Below are positions 20,722 through 29,452 of a DNA stretch of 64,000 nucleotides, in pieces. The position numbers and the translations under genes are program-made. Below the pieces are notes generated by a model. The model saw only the letters and a program-made list of their open reading frames with translations, was not told the origin of the DNA and did not search any database. Location: contig NZ_PYSY02000002.1 of NCBI RefSeq assembly GCF_003049685.1, forward strand, positions 1 through 64,000, read 5' to 3'. Numbering within the stretch: the stretch's first letter is position 1; the number at the start of each line of letters is the position of its first letter. Source of the stretch: Brucella pituitosa (GTDB lineage Bacteria > Pseudomonadota > Alphaproteobacteria > Rhizobiales > Rhizobiaceae).

Positions 20722-21365
20722 CTTTTCGCAGCTTCGGACCAGACGAATTTCTGTTTCTGCTTACGGGCTTGCAGTGGACGGTACTATTGACTGCTATCGC
20801 ATTGATCGGCGGCGGCATTGCCGGGTTTTTGATCGCGCTAGCCCGTGTTTCTACGATCAAATGGCTGCGTGTGGTCGCTGGCACTTATATCCAGATCATT
20901 CAGGGTATCCCCGTGCTGATGATCCTGTTTCTCTCTTACTATGGTTTGAGCCTCGCAGGATTTGATCTGCATCCGCTGATTGCCGCCGGGGCATCGATGT
21001 CGATATATGCATCGGGCTATCTGGCAGAAATCTGGCGCGGTTGCATTCAGTCAGTTCCCAAACAGCAATGGGAAGCATCTGAGTCACTCGCTATGACGCG
21101 CGCTCAGCAGTATCGTTATGTGATCCTGCCGCAGGCTGTCCGCATTTCCTTGCCGTCAACGGTCGGTTTCGCTGTGCAGGTCGTCAAGAACACCTCGATC
21201 GCGTCGATTATCGGCTTTGTCGAACTGGCCCGGGCAGGCACGCTCATCAACAATGCAACGTTCCAACCATTCCGCGTTTTTGTGGTGGTCGCAGCGCTCT
21301 ATTTCGCTGTTTGCTACCCATTGTCATTGCTATCGCGCTGGCTGGAAAGGAGGCTCAATGTCTGA
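20718..21365 (+). CDS. Amino-acid-type ABC transporter permease, HisM/GlnP-like
   Basis: A 215-aa second permease. [19 protein letters not shown] matches the family helix, and the EAA loop [19 protein letters not shown] is present with the conserved [14 protein letters not shown] after it. Start at the ATG at 20718 overlapping the previous stop; an upstream in-frame opening at 20625 lies inside the other permease and is rejected. Its last 8 bp overlap the ATPase start. Confidence 0.9.
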   Translation: MTFRSFGPDEFLFLLTGLQWTVLLTAIALIGGGIAGFLIALARVSTIKWLRVVAGTYIQIIQGIPVLMILFLSYYGLSLAGFDLHPLIAAGASMSIYASGYLAEIWRGCIQSVPKQQWEASESLAMTRAQQYRYVILPQAVRISLPSTVGFAVQVVKNTSIASIIGFVELARAGTLINNATFQPFRVFVVVAALYFAVCYPLSLLSRWLERRLNV

Positions 21366-22087
21366 AGTCGTCATCAATAATGTTCACAAGAGCTTCGGCA
21401 ATGTCGAAGTCCTCAAAGGTGTCTCTCTTGCAGTTGAACGCGGTGAAGTTTTTGCCCTCATCGGTCGCTCAGGCTCGGGAAAAAGCACATTGCTGCGCTG
21501 CATCAACGGGCTCGAGAAGATCAACTCTGGCGAGATCGAAATCGCTGGTCATAAAGTGACCAGTGACGCCGCTCAGTTGCGTAAGCTGCGCAAAGACGTG
21601 GGCATCGTCTTCCAAAGCTACAACCTGTTTCCGCATCTGACAGTTGGGGAAAACATCATGCTCGCGCCGAAAATCGTGAAGGATGTCCCAAAAGCCGATG
21701 CGCGAAAAAAGGCCGAGGAGGTTTTGAAGCTCGTCGGGCTTTCAGAAAAGTTCGATGCCTATCCGGATCAATTGTCGGGCGGCCAGCAGCAGCGTGTTGC
21801 TATTGCGCGTTCTTTGGCGATGCAGCCTAAGGTTATGCTGTTCGACGAAGTGACATCCGCACTTGATCCGGAACTCACGGAAGAAGTGTTGAATGTGATG
21901 GAAGAACTGGCGCGCGGCGGCATGACGATGATCCTTGTCACGCACGAAATGGCCTTTGCCAGACGCGTCGCGACGAAAACCATTTTATGCATCAGGGCAC
22001 GATCTGGGAAGAGGGCCTTCAGCCGAGCTGTTTGCCAACCCCAAGACTGCTGAACTTCGTCAGTTCGTTAAATCGGACGTCAAATAG
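21358..22087 (+). CDS. Amino-acid-type ABC transporter ATP-binding protein (one frameshift)
   Basis: ATPase of about 242 aa, GlnQ/HisP type. Walker [11 protein letters not shown]-loop [12 protein letters not shown], signature [16 protein letters not shown], Walker [15 protein letters not shown], switch His in VTHEMAFA. The frame breaks near 21975; the true tail reads [18 protein letters not shown] and ends at the TAG at 22085-22087. An AAAGGAGG ribosome site lies just before the ATG at 21358. The Walker B variant DEVTSALD replaces the usual DEPTSALD, as seen in some members. Confidence 0.9.
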
Positions 22088-22117
22088 CTCCCGAAATATC
22101 CATTGAAGAGAAATAGT

Positions 22118-23051
22118 ATGTCCGTTGAAATACTCCAGCTTTGCCCATTGATCCCCGCGATGGAGCAAAGCCTGAACGAGCAGTATAAAGTCCATCGCTG
22201 GTTCGAGATTGCAGATCAGAATGCGTTCCTGAATGCACATGCTGACAAGGTTAAAGGCGTTGTCACCGGCGGTCATATAGGCATTCCAAATGAACTGGCA
22301 GATCGTTTGCCCGCGCTTGAAATTGTCGCCATCAATGGCGTTGGGTTTGACAAGGTCGATCTGCCAAAGGCACGCCAAAGAGGATATGGCGTTTCAAATA
22401 CGCCGGATGTTTTGACAACCGATGTGGCCGATACAGCGATTGGTCTCATTATAGCTCAGGCGCGCCACATTGCGAGTGCTGATGCCCATGTGCGTAAGGA
22501 AATTGGCCAAAGCCGAAATCGGGCTTGGCACACGCGTCAGTGGGCGGCGGTATGGGATCTTTGGCTTGGGTCGTATCGGCAAGGCAATTGCCCGGCGGCT
22601 GGAGGGCTTTGATGGGCAGATCAGCTATACTGGCAGGGCAAAGCAGGATGTTGATTACGACTATTACCCAAGCCTTCTGGAGCTTGCGCAGAACTGCGAT
22701 GTTCTGGTGATAGCTGCCGCAGCAAGTGCTGAAACCCGCCATGCGATCAATGCCGATGTGCTCGCAGCCCTCGGATCAAATGGTGTGTTGATCAATATCG
22801 CGCGTGGTTCGCTTGTCGATGAAGTGGCGCTGGTTAAGGCGTTGCAGTCCGGGCAACTTGGCGGTGCCGGGCTTGATGTCTTTGAGAATGAGCCAACGGT
22901 TCCTGCCGAACTCTATGACATGCCGAATGTGGTACTCACACCGCATATTGGCAGTGGAACGCATCAGACCCGAAAGGCAATGGCTGATCTCGTTTTGGCA
23001 AATCTGAGCGCGCACTTCAGCGGCAAAGAACTGGTGACTCCGGTCGTATAG
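22118..23051 (+). CDS. D-isomer-specific 2-hydroxyacid dehydrogenase, GhrB/2-ketogluconate-reductase-like (one frameshift)
   Basis: NAD(P)-dependent enzyme of about 311 aa. The nucleotide-binding motif [16 protein letters not shown] and the catalytic Arg ([10 protein letters not shown]), Glu (DVFENEP) and His ([10 protein letters not shown]) are all present. The frame breaks near 22500, between [19 protein letters not shown] and the Rossmann domain. Start at the ATG at 22118. It follows the importer genes on the same strand and, together with the idonate and gluconate dehydrogenases, fits reduction of 2-keto-sugar acids such as 2-ketogluconate. Glyoxylate/hydroxypyruvate reduction is the main alternative. 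Confidence 0.87.
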
Positions 23052-23087
23052 AACGCCGTGCGCCCTCTTGGACGCACAAAGGTCGCT

Positions 23088-24045
23088 CTAACAGTTTAAA
23101 TTATGCAGTAGCCGAGCATTTCGAGTAGGCTGAAAACAATGAAGGCGGCCAATGGCCGCCTTTCTTGATAACTTGCCGTCGAGCAGGCGCATCATCTCGG
23201 CGGAATCCCTGTCACCCAATCCTGCTGCACAGAGAAGCCTGTGGATTTCAACAGCCTGCCCTGTCATTGGCAGCGGGGTCTTCGTCTTCATGGCAAAAGC
23301 TTGGAGTGCGTCCAAGTCTTTCAGCATGTTGTCGATGCGTCCGGTAGGTGTGTAGTCGCGGGCCGCGAACTTTCCCATGAACTCCTGCATGATACGGTTG
23401 TCGGCTCGCCCGCCTGCCAGTGCTTGTGGAATAATTGCCGGGTCCACACCGCCAGCTTCTGCGAGCTTAACGGCTTCTGCTACGGCCTGAAACGCCACAG
23501 CGCAGAAAAGCTGGTTGATGAGTTTGGTCGTCTGGCCCGCTCCACTTGGGCCCATCAATGTGTAGTTGGTGCTAAGATGTTGCATCACGGTATAGGCGTG
23601 ATTGAAGTCTTCTTTTTCACCGCCCGCGACGATGGTCAGCTCCCCAGTCAGTGCGCGCGGTGCACCACCAGACAGTGGGCAATCAACCCATTTCATGCCC
23701 GTTTCAGAAGCGAGTTTCTCTGCCATTTTTGCAGTTTCTGACGGATCTATGGACGACATGTCGATGAGGGTTTTCCTGCGGATGCTGCTTGTGCAACGCC
23801 ACCCTCTCAAACACAACGCTGCGCACGATATTGGCATGGTTGAGGCTCAGAATGACAAAGTTACTCTCTGCGGTAGCTGTAGCCGGAGATTCTGCGGCTG
23901 TTGCACCTTTCTCGACAAGCCTGGCTACCTTATCGGCGTCCAGATCAAAAACTCGCACTCTGTTGCCAGTTTCAAGCAATCGGGTGGCGATCGCCGTGCC
24001 CATGATGCCTGCACCGATGACCGCGACATTTGAAGTCTTGCTCAT
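23088..24045 (-). CDS. NAD-binding beta-hydroxyacid dehydrogenase (HIBADH/GlxR family; one frameshift)
   Basis: About 310 aa. N-terminal Rossmann motif VIGAGIMGTAIATRL, substrate-binding DCPLSGGAPRALTGELTIVAGG, catalytic Lys in GQTTKLINQ. Members oxidise or reduce 3-hydroxyisobutyrate, tartronate semialdehyde, L-threonate and related acids. The frame breaks around 23800: the N-terminal reading ends ...VRSVVFE and resumes near DMSSIDPSETAKMAE. ATG at 24045 with GGGAGAAG upstream. The last ~23 codons run through a hairpin, so the true C-terminus may be nearer 23160 if another indel is present. It is downstream of the gluconate 5-dehydrogenase gene on the same strand. Confidence 0.84.
23142..23164. 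terminator. Terminator-like hairpin between convergent genes
   Basis: AAGGCGGCCA / TGGCCGCCTT inverted repeat followed by TTTCTT on the plus strand, 90 bp after the 2-hydroxyacid dehydrogenase stop. It lies inside the annotated C-terminal extension of the convergent gene, which argues that extension may be an artefact. Confidence 0.6.
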
Positions 24046-24079
24046 CAATCTTCTCCCATGATTGACGTAGAATCCATGC

Positions 24080-24847
24080 TCAGACGCTGGCGGTCATACC
24101 ACCATCGACATGGAGCACCTGACCATTGACGAAGGACGAGGCATTGCTGCTCAGATAGACTGCAGCCCCCACCAGCTCTTCCACGTTACCCCATCGGCCT
24201 GCGGGTGTGCGCTTTTCAAGCCAGCCAGTGAACTCTGGATTGTCGACCAGTGCCTGATTGAGCGGCGTTTTGAAGTAACCGGGAGCGATAGCATTGATCT
24301 GGAGGCCATATTTGGCCCAGTCGGTGGCCATGCCGCGCGTTAGATTGCGCACAGCGCCTTTCGTTGCGGTATAGGGTGCAATGGATGGACGTGCCAATTC
24401 ACTCTGAACTGAGGCAATATTGATAATCTTGCCGTGCCTACGACCGATCATATGGCGCGCCACAGCTTGGCCGACGTAAAAGACGCTGGAAACATTGGTT
24501 GCAAGCAACTGCTGCCATTTGTCGTCGGGAAAGTCTTCAAGTGGCGCACGAAACTGCATGCCTGCGTTATTGATAAGAATTTCGGTGGGGCCGATTTCGC
24601 GTTCAATCGCGTCGACACCTGCCTTCACCGCTTCAATATCAGTGACGTCAAAATAGGAGGCATGTGCCTTGTGGCCTGCATCTCTCAAATTTTTTACCGC
24701 TGTGTCGACTTTGGTTTGATCGCGACCGTTGATAACTACTTCGGCACCATGCTCGGCGAGGCCTTGAGCCAGAGCCAGGCCAATGCCCTGACTTGAGCCG
24801 GTTATCAGGGCCAGTTTGCCCGTCAGGTCGAAGAGCGGAAATGTCAT
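24080..24847 (-). CDS. idnO: Gluconate 5-dehydrogenase (SDR)
   Basis: A 255-aa short-chain dehydrogenase interconverting 5-keto-D-gluconate and D-gluconate. Cofactor motif TGSSQGIGLALAQGL, NNAGMQ, catalytic Ser in NIASVQSELARPSIAPY and the Tyr-X3-Lys in YTATKGAV, plus the family C-terminus FVNGQVLHVDGGMT. Uninterrupted. The start LFDLTGKLALITGSSQGIG is typical of IdnO/Gno. It is divergent from the L-idonate 5-dehydrogenase gene across a 101-bp gap holding a perfect LacI-type operator, a logical pairing for L-idonate breakdown via 5-ketogluconate. Confidence 0.88.
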   Translation of the reverse strand: MTFPLFDLTGKLALITGSSQGIGLALAQGLAEHGAEVVINGRDQTKVDTAVKNLRDAGHKAHASYFDVTDIEAVKAGVDAIEREIGPTEILINNAGMQFRAPLEDFPDDKWQQLLATNVSSVFYVGQAVARHMIGRRHGKIINIASVQSELARPSIAPYTATKGAVRNLTRGMATDWAKYGLQINAIAPGYFKTPLNQALVDNPEFTGWLEKRTPAGRWGNVEELVGAAVYLSSNASSFVNGQVLHVDGGMTASV

Positions 24848-24883
24848 TGGTTCCTCCCAGATATCGAAATGCTTTATCAGTCA

Positions 24884-24913
24884 TTGACAGTATTGTTCTT
24901 GCATAAATGTTAT
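24884..24913 (+). promoter_or_regulatory. Probable promoter of the L-idonate 5-dehydrogenase gene
   Basis: A -35 TTGACA (24884-24889) and a weaker -10 TGTTAT (24908-24913) with an 18-nt spacer. The -10 lies inside operator 3, so LacI binding would block it. Confidence 0.5.
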
Positions 24914-24922
24914 CGATAACAT
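24907..24922. promoter_or_regulatory. LacI-family operator 3 (perfect palindrome)
   Basis: ATGTTATCGATAACAT, a perfect 16-bp palindrome between the divergent gluconate 5-dehydrogenase and L-idonate 5-dehydrogenase genes. It is the best copy of the motif seen at 18821 and 19008. Confidence 0.88.
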
Positions 24923-24948
24923 ATGCAAGTTAGATCAGGGAGGACCGC

Positions 24949-25980
24949 ATGAAAACTGTCGTCATTCACGCCGCTAAAGACCTCAGAATTGAGGAGCGCG
25001 AACCTGAAGCTGTCAGCTCAGGTCAGGTTGAGATTGCCATTGAGGCAGGTGGGATTTGTGGTTCCGACCTCCACTATTATAACCACGGCGGTATCGGGGC
25101 CATTCGCCTGCGCGAACCGATGATACTCGGTCATGAAGTGGCGGGAACCATCACAGCTCTGGGGAATGGTGTGAGTGGTCTGGCTATTGGCGATCAGGTG
25201 GCTGTCTCGCCGAGCAGGCCTTGCAATGCTTGTCAGTATTGCCTCAAGGGCATGCAGAACCACTGCCTGAATATGCGCTTTTATGGCAGCGCCATGCCCA
25301 TGCCACATATTCAGGGTGCCTTTCGTCAAAGACTGGTCGCCGAAAGCTGGCAATGCCACAAGGTCGGCGACGGTATCTCCATTCACGAGGCTGCATTTGC
25401 TGAACCTTTGGCTGTGACACTTCACGCTGTCGCACGCGCTGGATCACTGCTGAACAAGCGCGTGCTCGTGACAGGCTCTGGACCAATTGGTGCTTTGATT
25501 GTCATTGCTGCACGCGCCCATGGTGCGCGCGAGATCGTCGCGACCGACGTGATGGAGCCAGTGCTCAAAAAGGTCAGGGAAGTTGGCGCAGATCGGACCA
25601 TTAATGTGGCGGAGAACCCGGAGCAGTTGACGAGCTATGCGGCAAACAAAGGCTACTTCGATGTCATGTTTGAAGCATCTGGCAATGAGCGCGCAATGCG
25701 GGCGGGATTAGAAGTGCTGAAGCCGCTTGGCATTCTGGTACAGGTCGGCCTTGGGGGCGATGTTTCCATTCCACAAAATATTGTGGTTTCAAAAGAAATC
25801 GATATGCGCGGCTCATTCCGGTTTCATGAGGAGTTTGGTCTTGCGGTCGATATGATCAACCGCAAAACCGTCGATGTGAAGCCACTTCTAAGTTCCGTCT
25901 ATCCGCTTGAAGACGTTCTCTCAGCTTTTGAGATTGCCGGGGATCGCAACCAATCCATGAAGGTTCAGTTGACGTTTTAG
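24949..25980 (+). CDS. idnD: L-idonate 5-dehydrogenase, zinc MDR family
   Basis: A 343-aa medium-chain zinc alcohol dehydrogenase oxidising L-idonate to 5-ketogluconate. Catalytic zinc region GGICGSDLHYYNHGG and GHEVAG; structural zinc cysteines in CNACQYCLKGMQNHC; NAD fold VLVTGSGPIGALIV. The segment SDLHYYNHGGIG and the downstream LNMRFYGSAMPMPHIQGAF match IdnD more than sorbitol or threonine dehydrogenases. Uninterrupted. The AGGGAGGA ribosome site and perfect LacI operator upstream support the start at 24949. Confidence 0.88.
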   Translation: MKTVVIHAAKDLRIEEREPEAVSSGQVEIAIEAGGICGSDLHYYNHGGIGAIRLREPMILGHEVAGTITALGNGVSGLAIGDQVAVSPSRPCNACQYCLKGMQNHCLNMRFYGSAMPMPHIQGAFRQRLVAESWQCHKVGDGISIHEAAFAEPLAVTLHAVARAGSLLNKRVLVTGSGPIGALIVIAARAHGAREIVATDVMEPVLKKVREVGADRTINVAENPEQLTSYAANKGYFDVMFEASGNERAMRAGLEVLKPLGILVQVGLGGDVSIPQNIVVSKEIDMRGSFRFHEEFGLAVDMINRKTVDVKPLLSSVYPLEDVLSAFEIAGDRNQSMKVQLTF

Positions 25981-25984
25981 AGAC

Positions 25985-27508
25985 TTATTGGCGGGGAGTT
26001 CTCGCATAGCGGTTCATGCCGATATCTTTTGACGTTGCCCGGCGATGGATTTCGGCCATGGTCGAATGAAACGCGGCGTTGCGTTGTTCCAGCTTGGCAT
26101 GTTCCGCGAGATGTGCCGGCACAAGTTCACGGATTTCAGCAAGGATAGTGGCCTCATTGATTGAGCGCATACGCCCCTGATGAACGACGATTTCACCAGC
26201 CACCATAACAGTCTCGATCGATGAGCCATTCTCTGAATAGACCAGATGCCGCGCAACGTCATTGAGCGGTGTAAAGCTGAGGGTGGTCAGATCGAGGATC
26301 AATAAGTCTGCTGCCTTGCCGACTTCAAGTGAGCCGGTGACGTTTTCGAGCATCGCGCTGCGCGCACCATTAATCGTGGCCATCTTGAGTATCTCGTCGG
26401 CATAGATCCATTGCTTGTAATCAGGGCCGGATACACTGTGGATCAGTCCTGCCACACGCATAACGTCGAAAATGCGAGCGGTATCGTTCGAAGAAACACC
26501 ATCCGTTCCAAGTCCAATGGTCACGCCTGCATCGATAAGCTGGCGAATGGGCGCAATGCCCGCGCCAAGCTTTTGATTGGAAATCGCATTATGTGCAACT
26601 GAACATTTGGCCGCGCCCATTAGTTCTATGTCTTGCTCGCTGACCCAGACAGAATGGGCAACAGTGGTGTTGCGCGAGAGAACCCCCAAATCGTGCATAT
26701 AGGCGATGAGACTCTTGCCATAGAGCTCGTGGCCAGTAACGGCCTGGGTTTTTGTTTCAAGAATATGGGTATGCAAAGGCACACCCATTTCTACTGCAAG
26801 GGCATGACAGGCCTGAAGCAACTCCGAGGTACAGCGCTGCGGTGCAGACGGTGCCAGCATAAAATTGATACGACCAGCCGCGCCATGCAGCGCAGAGAAG
26901 GCAGAACGGCAATAATCCATATAGGCGTTGGCTGACATCGGCGATCCGAAATCGAGCTGTTTCTGCAAATCGAGCGGCATTACCTCTCGGGCATAAGGCA
27001 GTGCGTCCAACGTATGGATATTCATCGCAGCGCTCGACACATTGGCCCTAATGCCAGCGTCTTCATATGCTTTGAAAACGGCTGAAAGCCGGGACAGATC
27101 ATGTACAGGCGGGTCGAAAAAATCGTCGCATATCGTTGTGACGCCATTGCGCAACGACTCCATCGCTAACAGCAGGCTGCGAAGATAAAGCAGTCTTTCA
27201 TCAATGACTGGCCCCATTAGCAACGGATAGGCGTAGAGCAACCAGATTTCGAGCGGCATGCCTTCATAGCGCCCGCGAAAGAATGTCTCGCTGGAATGTG
27301 TATGAGCGTTGATAAGACCAGGCATGATGAGCCGGTTCTTGCCATCAATAATAGTTGCATCGGGAGCAGACAAGAGATTCTGCCCGATAGCAGAAATCCG
27401 CCCATTCTCAATCAGGAGGTCGCCCTGAATTGGGCGACTTCCATGTTGCGCGCACATTGTCAGGACAGTCGCGTTCTTGATTATCGTCTGCTTCTGTTTC
27501 ATGGTCAT
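25985..27508 (-). CDS. Amidohydrolase of the TRZ/ATZ (cytosine/8-oxoguanine-deaminase-like) family
   Basis: About 507 aa. Metal-dependent hydrolase/deaminase signatures: INAHTHSSETFFRG, PLHTHILET, VAHSVWVSEQD, and LGTDGVSSNDTA with the late Asp. Members deaminate or dechlorinate purines, pterins and s-triazines. Start taken at the ATG at 27508 (AGGACGG upstream); the open frame continues upstream to 27778, but that part is the C-terminal coding sequence of the permease in another frame. Last gene of the BMP-transporter operon, which suggests the transported compound is a nitrogen heterocycle that is deaminated here. The specific base is not determined. Confidence 0.86.
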   Translation of the reverse strand: MTMKQKQTIIKNATVLTMCAQHGSRPIQGDLLIENGRISAIGQNLLSAPDATIIDGKNRLIMPGLINAHTHSSETFFRGRYEGMPLEIWLLYAYPLLMGPVIDERLLYLRSLLLAMESLRNGVTTICDDFFDPPVHDLSRLSAVFKAYEDAGIRANVSSAAMNIHTLDALPYAREVMPLDLQKQLDFGSPMSANAYMDYCRSAFSALHGAAGRINFMLAPSAPQRCTSELLQACHALAVEMGVPLHTHILETKTQAVTGHELYGKSLIAYMHDLGVLSRNTTVAHSVWVSEQDIELMGAAKCSVAHNAISNQKLGAGIAPIRQLIDAGVTIGLGTDGVSSNDTARIFDVMRVAGLIHSVSGPDYKQWIYADEILKMATINGARSAMLENVTGSLEVGKAADLLILDLTTLSFTPLNDVARHLVYSENGSSIETVMVAGEIVVHQGRMRSINEATILAEIRELVPAHLAEHAKLEQRNAAFHSTMAEIHRRATSKDIGMNRYARTPRQ

Positions 27509-27530
27509 CGATCCGTCCTGATTGTTGCGA

Positions 27531-28421
27531 CTACTGATCTCGTAGTTCACTAAAGCCGCTGGCGGCCTTTGTGCCACCGCGCAACTGAGTACTGACCCAG
27601 ATTCCGACAACGGTGGCGATATAAGGAAGCGCAAGCAGAGATCATGGGGACACGATCGCCGAAAGCGAGCTGTGCCCTGATGCCGAGCGCGCCCACAACC
27701 GCGAAGAACGTGGCTGCCAGACTTGCACCAATCGGATGACCCGCGCCAAAATAACGGCGGCAAAACCCATAAAACCACGACCGGCAGTCATGTTCTGAGT
27801 AAAGATCTGAAGGCTACCGGCTGCAAGCTCTGCGCCTGCGAGTGCACATAGTATCCCACCAATCATCAGTGCTACGAGACGCATAACGGCTGGATTGACA
27901 CCAACACTGCGCGCTGCAAATGGATGTTCGCCCGCTGCCGCCAGACGCAGACCGAAACGCGTCCTTCGCAAGACGACCCACATGGCGAATACGACAAACG
28001 GCATCATCAGGACGAGGATCGAAAGTGAGCCATATGCCCCGAAAGCCGGCCCAATGCGCGGCAGGCCAAAGGGAGCACTAACGGCTGCTTGTGTTCCGAA
28101 AATCGATTGTACAGCAAGAGCAGTGCCGCCTAGACCCAATCCGGTAAGCCCGAGACCTGCGATGATCTGATTGGCTTTGAGTTTTTCGACCACAAACCAG
28201 AAGAGGATCGATCCGACGACACATACGACAATGGCAATCAAAAGCGCAAACCAGATTGATTGTGTGAGTACAATGCCGATGATTGTCGCGCAGGCACCTG
28301 CAATCATCAGGCCTTCAAGCCCCAGATGCCAGATACCGGTTCGCTGAGCGATGACGCCTGCAAGGGTGACATAAATCAGCGGTGTGCCTGAACGCAGGAT
28401 CGCGATTACGAAGTCTTCCAT
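27531..28421 (-). CDS. BMP/nucleoside-type ABC transporter permease, second subunit (two frameshifts)
   Basis: Permease of about 295 aa, BPD_transp_2 family (YufQ/NupQ-like). TM-rich with family motifs TGIWHLGLEGLMIAGA and GLRLAAAGEHPFAARSVGV. The frame breaks near 27735, where a T looks missing so that FGAGHPIGASL is read out of frame, and near 27645. The reconstructed C-terminus IATVVGIWVSTQLRGG ends at the TAG at 27531-27533. The start overlaps the upstream permease stop by 16 bp. Confidence 0.86.
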
Positions 28422-29452
28422 ATCCGTCCTCCGAGTTTTGCTATCCGGTCGACGACACTGGATTTTGCGGTGATGAAAAGAGCAATGGCTGCATTGATGA
28501 TGTCGATTGCCGAGGAAGGCAGGCCAGCCATAATCGGGAGATAAAGAGCGGCTGAAGCGAGACCACCGAAAAACAACGCTACGAAAGCCGTTCCGACAAC
28601 GGAGAAATTGGCGACAAGTGCGATCAGGATTGCCGTAAATCCATGCCCCGGCAGGAAGCCGCCAGTCAGACGGCCATTGGGGCCCATGAATTCAATTGTA
28701 CCTGCAAGACCTGCAAGGGCACCGCTCAGAAGGAAGCTGGCAAGCCCGATGCGCCATGTTCGGGCACCCTGCCATTGCACCATTGTCGGGTTGCGCCCCG
28801 CAAGTCCCGAAAGCACGCCGAAAGCGGTTCGGTTGATCAGAAACCACATAGCCAGACCAACAATAACGGCGATGGCAATGATGGTGGGCGATAGTCCGAG
28901 AGAGTCACTGATGCGGTAGACGCCTGCCAATGGGCGGCTCGATGCCTGCTGTCCTGTACCGGAGGGGTCTTTAAGAGGCCCCGCCGTGACATAGAGGAGA
29001 AACAGTCCCGCAATGAAATTACCCATAAGGGTGGTGATGACTTCATCAGCGCCGGATTTTAGTCGCAACAGTCCGGGCCAGAGAGCCCACAACGCGCCAC
29101 CAGTCATGCCAGCAAGGAAACAAGCGGTTATGAGGACTGGCGCAGGCGCACCATTCAGCCATTCGGCCATGAATGCGGCTGCAATGGCACCCATATAGAA
29201 TTGTCCTTGCGCACCGATATTGAAGTAGCCTGCGCGAAAGGACACAGCAACGCCAACCGCTGTGATGAACAGTGGCAGGCCCCATCGCAAAGCTTGTTGC
29301 AGCGCGCCGGGCCGCAGGAAGGCTCCCTCGGCAATAGACTGGAACATCAGCCCGGTTGAATAGCCTGCGGCCTGAAAGATGATGCCGCATAGTGCGAGGC
29401 CGATCAGAATGAAGATCAGCGCGCGAAAAACGGAAACGAGCCGGTCAATCAT
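28406..29452 (-). CDS. BMP/nucleoside-type ABC transporter permease, first subunit
   Basis: A 348-aa uninterrupted permease, BPD_transp_2 family (YufP/NupP-like). Features: SFRAGYFNIGAQGQFYMGAI, GADEVITTLMGNFIAGL, GHGFTAILIALVA, with many hydrophobic segments. The start (ATG at 29452) overlaps the ATPase stop by 4 bp. With the next permease it forms the channel for the binding protein encoded at 31108-32116. Confidence 0.9.
   Translation of the reverse strand: MIDRLVSVFRALIFILIGLALCGIIFQAAGYSTGLMFQSIAEGAFLRPGALQQALRWGLPLFITAVGVAVSFRAGYFNIGAQGQFYMGAIAAAFMAEWLNGAPAPVLITACFLAGMTGGALWALWPGLLRLKSGADEVITTLMGNFIAGLFLLYVTAGPLKDPSGTGQQASSRPLAGVYRISDSLGLSPTIIAIAVIVGLAMWFLINRTAFGVLSGLAGRNPTMVQWQGARTWRIGLASFLLSGALAGLAGTIEFMGPNGRLTGGFLPGHGFTAILIALVANFSVVGTAFVALFFGGLASAALYLPIMAGLPSSAIDIINAAIALFITAKSSVVDRIAKLGGRIWKTS

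Noticed and set aside
1..24045. Interpretation of the many broken genes as true pseudogenes
   Set aside because: Breaks are single-base, often at homopolymers, and motifs on both sides are intact, so sequencing error is more likely.
27509..27778. Extra 90-residue N-terminus of the TRZ/ATZ amidohydrolase
   Set aside because: It reads as permease coding sequence in another frame; the ATG at 27508 has a ribosome site and begins a normal family N-terminus.
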